In this document: in pieces, positions 61,718 through 64,000 of the stretch | How positions within the stretch are numbered: position 1 is the first letter of the stretch | Layout of the letters: every line of letters starts with the position of its first letter | Assembly (NCBI RefSeq): GCF_000701505.1 | Contig: NZ_JNJB01000005.1 | Coordinates: 124,001-188,000 of the forward strand | Direction of reading: 5' to 3' | Source: Dyadobacter crusticola DSM 16708 | GTDB lineage: Bacteria > Bacteroidota > Bacteroidia > Cytophagales > Spirosomataceae | Length of the DNA: 64,000 bases | The notes under the pieces: model-generated | What the model was told of the DNA's origin: nothing | Databases searched by the model: none | Seen by the model: the letters and a program-made list of their open reading frames with translations, nothing else | Made by a program: the position numbers and the translations under genes

Positions 61718-62289
61718 CCGACGCTTTGGACTTGCTGATCCGTTCAGACCGGGAGTTATTTCTCTGGCTTAATGGCCTGCATACACCCTGGCTCGACCCG
61801 ATCATGTACTGGATCACCTACAAATACACGTGGATCCCGATGTATGTGGTCCTGATCGCATTCACATTAGTGGCCGACCGGAAAAAAGGCTTTGCTGCCC
61901 TGATCACGGTGATACTGGCAGTAATTTTCGCAGATCAGATTACCTCGGGCTTCATGAAACCTTACTTCATACGTTTCCGCCCCTGTCATGATCCGACGCT
62001 CCGCGGAATGGTGCATGAAGTGGCGGGATGCGGCGGTTTGTATGGGTTTGCATCTTCCCACGCCTCCACAAGCTTTGCTGTCGCAATTACCTGGTTTACC
62101 TTCTTAAAAGGCAAGGTCAAGTACCCGGGTTTACTATTCGTTTGGGCGATAACTTACTCTTACAGCAGGATTTATGTGGGCGTACATTACCCTTTGGACA
62201 TCTTGGTTGGAGCTTTGGTAGGGTTGCTGGTAGGCTACTGCTGCATTCAGCTGTACTACATTTTTTTGAAGAGATACTATCTTAATTAA
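61714..62289 (+). CDS. PAP2 family membrane phosphatase
   Basis: A 191-residue membrane phosphatase with about five helices. The acid-phosphatase motifs are KPYFIRFRPCHDP (K-x6-RP), GFASSHASTS (PSGH variant) and SRIYVGVHYPLDILVG (SR-x5-H-x3-D). Likely substrates are undecaprenyl pyrophosphate or phosphatidic-acid-type lipids. It is coupled to trpS by overlap. Confidence 0.92.
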   Translation: MTDALDLLIRSDRELFLWLNGLHTPWLDPIMYWITYKYTWIPMYVVLIAFTLVADRKKGFAALITVILAVIFADQITSGFMKPYFIRFRPCHDPTLRGMVHEVAGCGGLYGFASSHASTSFAVAITWFTFLKGKVKYPGLLFVWAITYSYSRIYVGVHYPLDILVGALVGLLVGYCCIQLYYIFLKRYYLN

Positions 62290-62300
62290 TTGATTTTGTT

Positions 62301-62308
62301 TAATTTTG
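62301..62308 (+). promoter_or_regulatory. Candidate -7 box of prs
   Basis: TAATTTTG exactly fits TAnnTTTG, 20 bases before the prs start at 62328. No convincing -33 TTTG at the normal spacing. Confidence 0.35.
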
Positions 62309-62327
62309 CGCAAATTTTAGTCTGTTC

Positions 62328-63272
62328 ATGGGTTCTTTCAATACAGTAAAAATATTCTCCGGAAGTCAGTCAGAGTATTTGGCCAAAGACATTGCCAGAT
62401 ATTATGGCAAGGAGCTCGGCGGGTATAATTTACGGAAGTTTGCAGACGGTGAATTGTCGCCCAGCTTCGAAGAATCTATCAGAGGGTGTGACGTTTTTTT
62501 AATCCAATCTACTTTCCCGCCTGCTGATAACCTGATGGAGCTACTCCTGATGGTGGATGCAGCCCGACGTGCTTCTGCTCACTACGTAACAGTTGTTATT
62601 CCTTATTTTGGTTACGCAAGACAGGATCGGAAGGATAAACCCCGCGTAGCTATTGCCGCGAAGGTTGTTGCAAACCTGCTTACTTCTGTCGGTGTGGACC
62701 GTTTGATGACGATTGATTTACACGCCGGACAGATCCAGGGCTTTTTTGACTTACCCGTTGATCACCTGGAGGGAACTTCAATTTTTGTTCCTTATATCAA
62801 ATCATTGAACCTTAAAAATCTGCTGATCGCGTCCCCTGATATGGGCGGAGCTGCGCGGGCAAGGAATTTTGCGAAATTCCTGAATGTGGATATGATCCTT
62901 TGCGATAAGCACCGGAAGCGGGCCAACGAAATTGCCAGCATGCAGGTGATCGGAGACGTGGAAGGAATGGATGTAGTGCTTGTCGACGATTTGATCGATA
63001 CAGGTGGAACACTTTGCAAAGCGGCGGAATTGATCCTTGATAAAGGTGCAAGCTCGGTCAGGGCGATCAGTACACATGCTATCATGTCGGGCAAAGCGCA
63101 CGAAAACATTGCCAACTCTGTTCTGGAAGAGTTGATTATTACCGATACGATCCCTTTGAAGCAACAGAACGAGAAAATTCGTGTATTATCAGTTGCAGAG
63201 ATCTTCGCGAAAGCGATTGGCAGGATCAGAGATCATGAATCTATTAGTTCATTATTTATAAATCATCAGTAA
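62328..63272 (+). CDS. prs: Ribose-phosphate pyrophosphokinase
   Basis: Makes PRPP from ribose 5-phosphate and ATP for nucleotide, His and Trp synthesis. FADGELSPSFEESIRGCDVF begins the N-terminal domain, YARQDRKDKPRVAIAAK is the flexible ATP loop region, and VLVDDLIDTGGTL is the PRPP-binding loop. At 314 residues it is normal. rplY follows after 36 bases, the common order in Bacteroidota. Confidence 0.96.
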   Translation: MGSFNTVKIFSGSQSEYLAKDIARYYGKELGGYNLRKFADGELSPSFEESIRGCDVFLIQSTFPPADNLMELLLMVDAARRASAHYVTVVIPYFGYARQDRKDKPRVAIAAKVVANLLTSVGVDRLMTIDLHAGQIQGFFDLPVDHLEGTSIFVPYIKSLNLKNLLIASPDMGGAARARNFAKFLNVDMILCDKHRKRANEIASMQVIGDVEGMDVVLVDDLIDTGGTLCKAAELILDKGASSVRAISTHAIMSGKAHENIANSVLEELIITDTIPLKQQNEKIRVLSVAEIFAKAIGRIRDHESISSLFINHQ

Positions 63273-63308
63273 ATTTTATTTTTTTTAACTTTATTAATAA
63301 ATATTCTT

Positions 63309-63872
63309 ATGAAAAAGCATGAGATTGTAGGGTTTAAAAGAGCGAATCTCGGCAAGACGGAAGCCCAGGAACTACGTTCACAAGGTTATGTTCCGTCTGT
63401 GCTGTACGGTGGACAAGAGCAGGTTCATTTCTATGCGCCATCTATGTTGTTCCGTGAATTGCTTTTCACACCGGATATTTTCAACGTGACTCTTAATATA
63501 GAGGGCACCACATACAATGCGATTCTTCAGGAAAAGCAGTTTCACCCGGTTAATGATTCTTTGATCCATGCGGATTTTTTGCAGATCGTTGATGGAAAGG
63601 AAATAAAAGTTGAAGTTCCTGTTAAATTGACAGGTACATCCACCGGAGTAATGAAAGGTGGAAAAATGAACCAAAAATTGCGTAAATTGCGCGTACAAGG
63701 TCTGGCTGAGAACATTCCTGACTATGTAGATGTTGATGTAACTGAGCTTGATTTAGGAAAATCTGTAAAGGTTGGTGCAGTAAAAGCTGAAAATTTTGTT
63801 ATATTGACAGCCGCAAGCAACCCGATCGCCTCAGTAGAGATACCACGTGCGCTTCGCGGTACACTTAAGTAA
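63309..63872 (+). CDS. rplY: 50S ribosomal protein L25/general stress protein Ctc
   Basis: Binds 5S rRNA. The 187-residue length is the long Ctc/TL5 form with an L25 domain (residues 1-90: KRANLGKTEAQELRSQGYVPSVLYGG) and a C-terminal beta domain. A rho-independent terminator follows at 63907. Confidence 0.94.
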   Translation: MKKHEIVGFKRANLGKTEAQELRSQGYVPSVLYGGQEQVHFYAPSMLFRELLFTPDIFNVTLNIEGTTYNAILQEKQFHPVNDSLIHADFLQIVDGKEIKVEVPVKLTGTSTGVMKGGKMNQKLRKLRVQGLAENIPDYVDVDVTELDLGKSVKVGAVKAENFVILTAASNPIASVEIPRALRGTLK

Positions 63873-63906
63873 GTATTTTATTTTTCATGGCTAATAGATG
63901 CAAACG

Positions 63907-63930
63907 TGCCGACCATTGGTCGGCATTTTT
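63907..63930 (+). terminator. Terminator after rplY
   Basis: TGCCGACC pairs with GGTCGGCA around ATT, followed by five T residues. Confidence 0.85.
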
Positions 63931-63932
63931 GT

Positions 63933-64000
63933 TTATAACCACCCTTCAATCTGTTGAACCAACACTTCATTGATACGCACGTAACTCTCATGCGTCCAGC
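63933..64000 (-). CDS. Partial gene, C-terminal 22 residues
   Basis: On the minus strand the frame runs in from the window edge and stops at TAA (63933-63935). The visible end reads HESYVRINEVLVQQIEGWL, a pattern seen at the end of alpha/beta hydrolases, but this is too short to name. It converges on rplY and shares the terminator region. Confidence 0.45.
   Translation of the reverse strand, partial: WTHESYVRINEVLVQQIEGWL

Overview
The window comes from a Bacteroidota chromosome, most likely order Cytophagales (Dyadobacter or Spirosoma relatives; genus is inference). Pointers are a GldC gliding gene, a long-form IspG, type II and type III glutamine synthetases side by side, a DUF4159 protein, several promoter-like TAnnTTTG boxes instead of TATAAT, weak Shine-Dalgarno signals and a tRNA end without encoded CCA.

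Positions 1 to about 9,928 are the right part of an integrated mobile element. Its right end is a tRNA 3'-end fragment (9904-9928) followed by a chromosomal terminator; the left end and any integrase lie outside the window. A leftward operon carries small proteins, a 939-residue primase-helicase, a TACTACA iteron-like array with a perfect 21-bp palindrome, SSB and a DUF3850 protein with an unusual membrane tail. A LexA/CI-type repressor is transcribed divergently from three TTACACTGTAA-like operators. HNH and unknown genes sit at the edges. No phage structural or conjugation gene is visible, so it resembles a satellite or integrative replicative island.

Positions 10,000-31,500 are core chromosome: deoxynucleoside kinase, TrhO, SurE, a bacterial GH3 protein, LysE exporter, NUDIX, CDF transporter, FolE overlapping a mammalian-type PTPS, a sugar transporter with GHMP kinase, IspG, GldC, then a tight CinA / E2 / 5'-nucleotidase / two-component operon.

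Positions 31,700-46,300 hold a desaturase, DUF4159 protein, RsmE, a nitrogen block (GSII, GSIII plus an acidic partner, and a porin-Amt operon), an LTA-synthase-like sulfatase, MtaB, and ferredoxin divergent from a LuxC-like acyl-CoA reductase.

Positions 46,300-54,600 contain the most interesting system: two divergent esterases, then ATP-grasp, GCS2-type carboxylate-amine ligase, class I glutamine amidotransferase, a second ATP-grasp-like protein, an aminotransferase and an aldose-epimerase-like protein, all codirectional. Two predicted ligases of different folds, or three if the second ATP-grasp is active, plus an ammonia source suggest synthesis of an unknown amide-linked metabolite. The rest is housekeeping (TrxA, DnaE, TrpS, Prs, L25) interleaved with HicAB and RelE/ParE toxin-antitoxin pairs. 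Hairpins of one REP-like family occupy three junctions between convergent genes.
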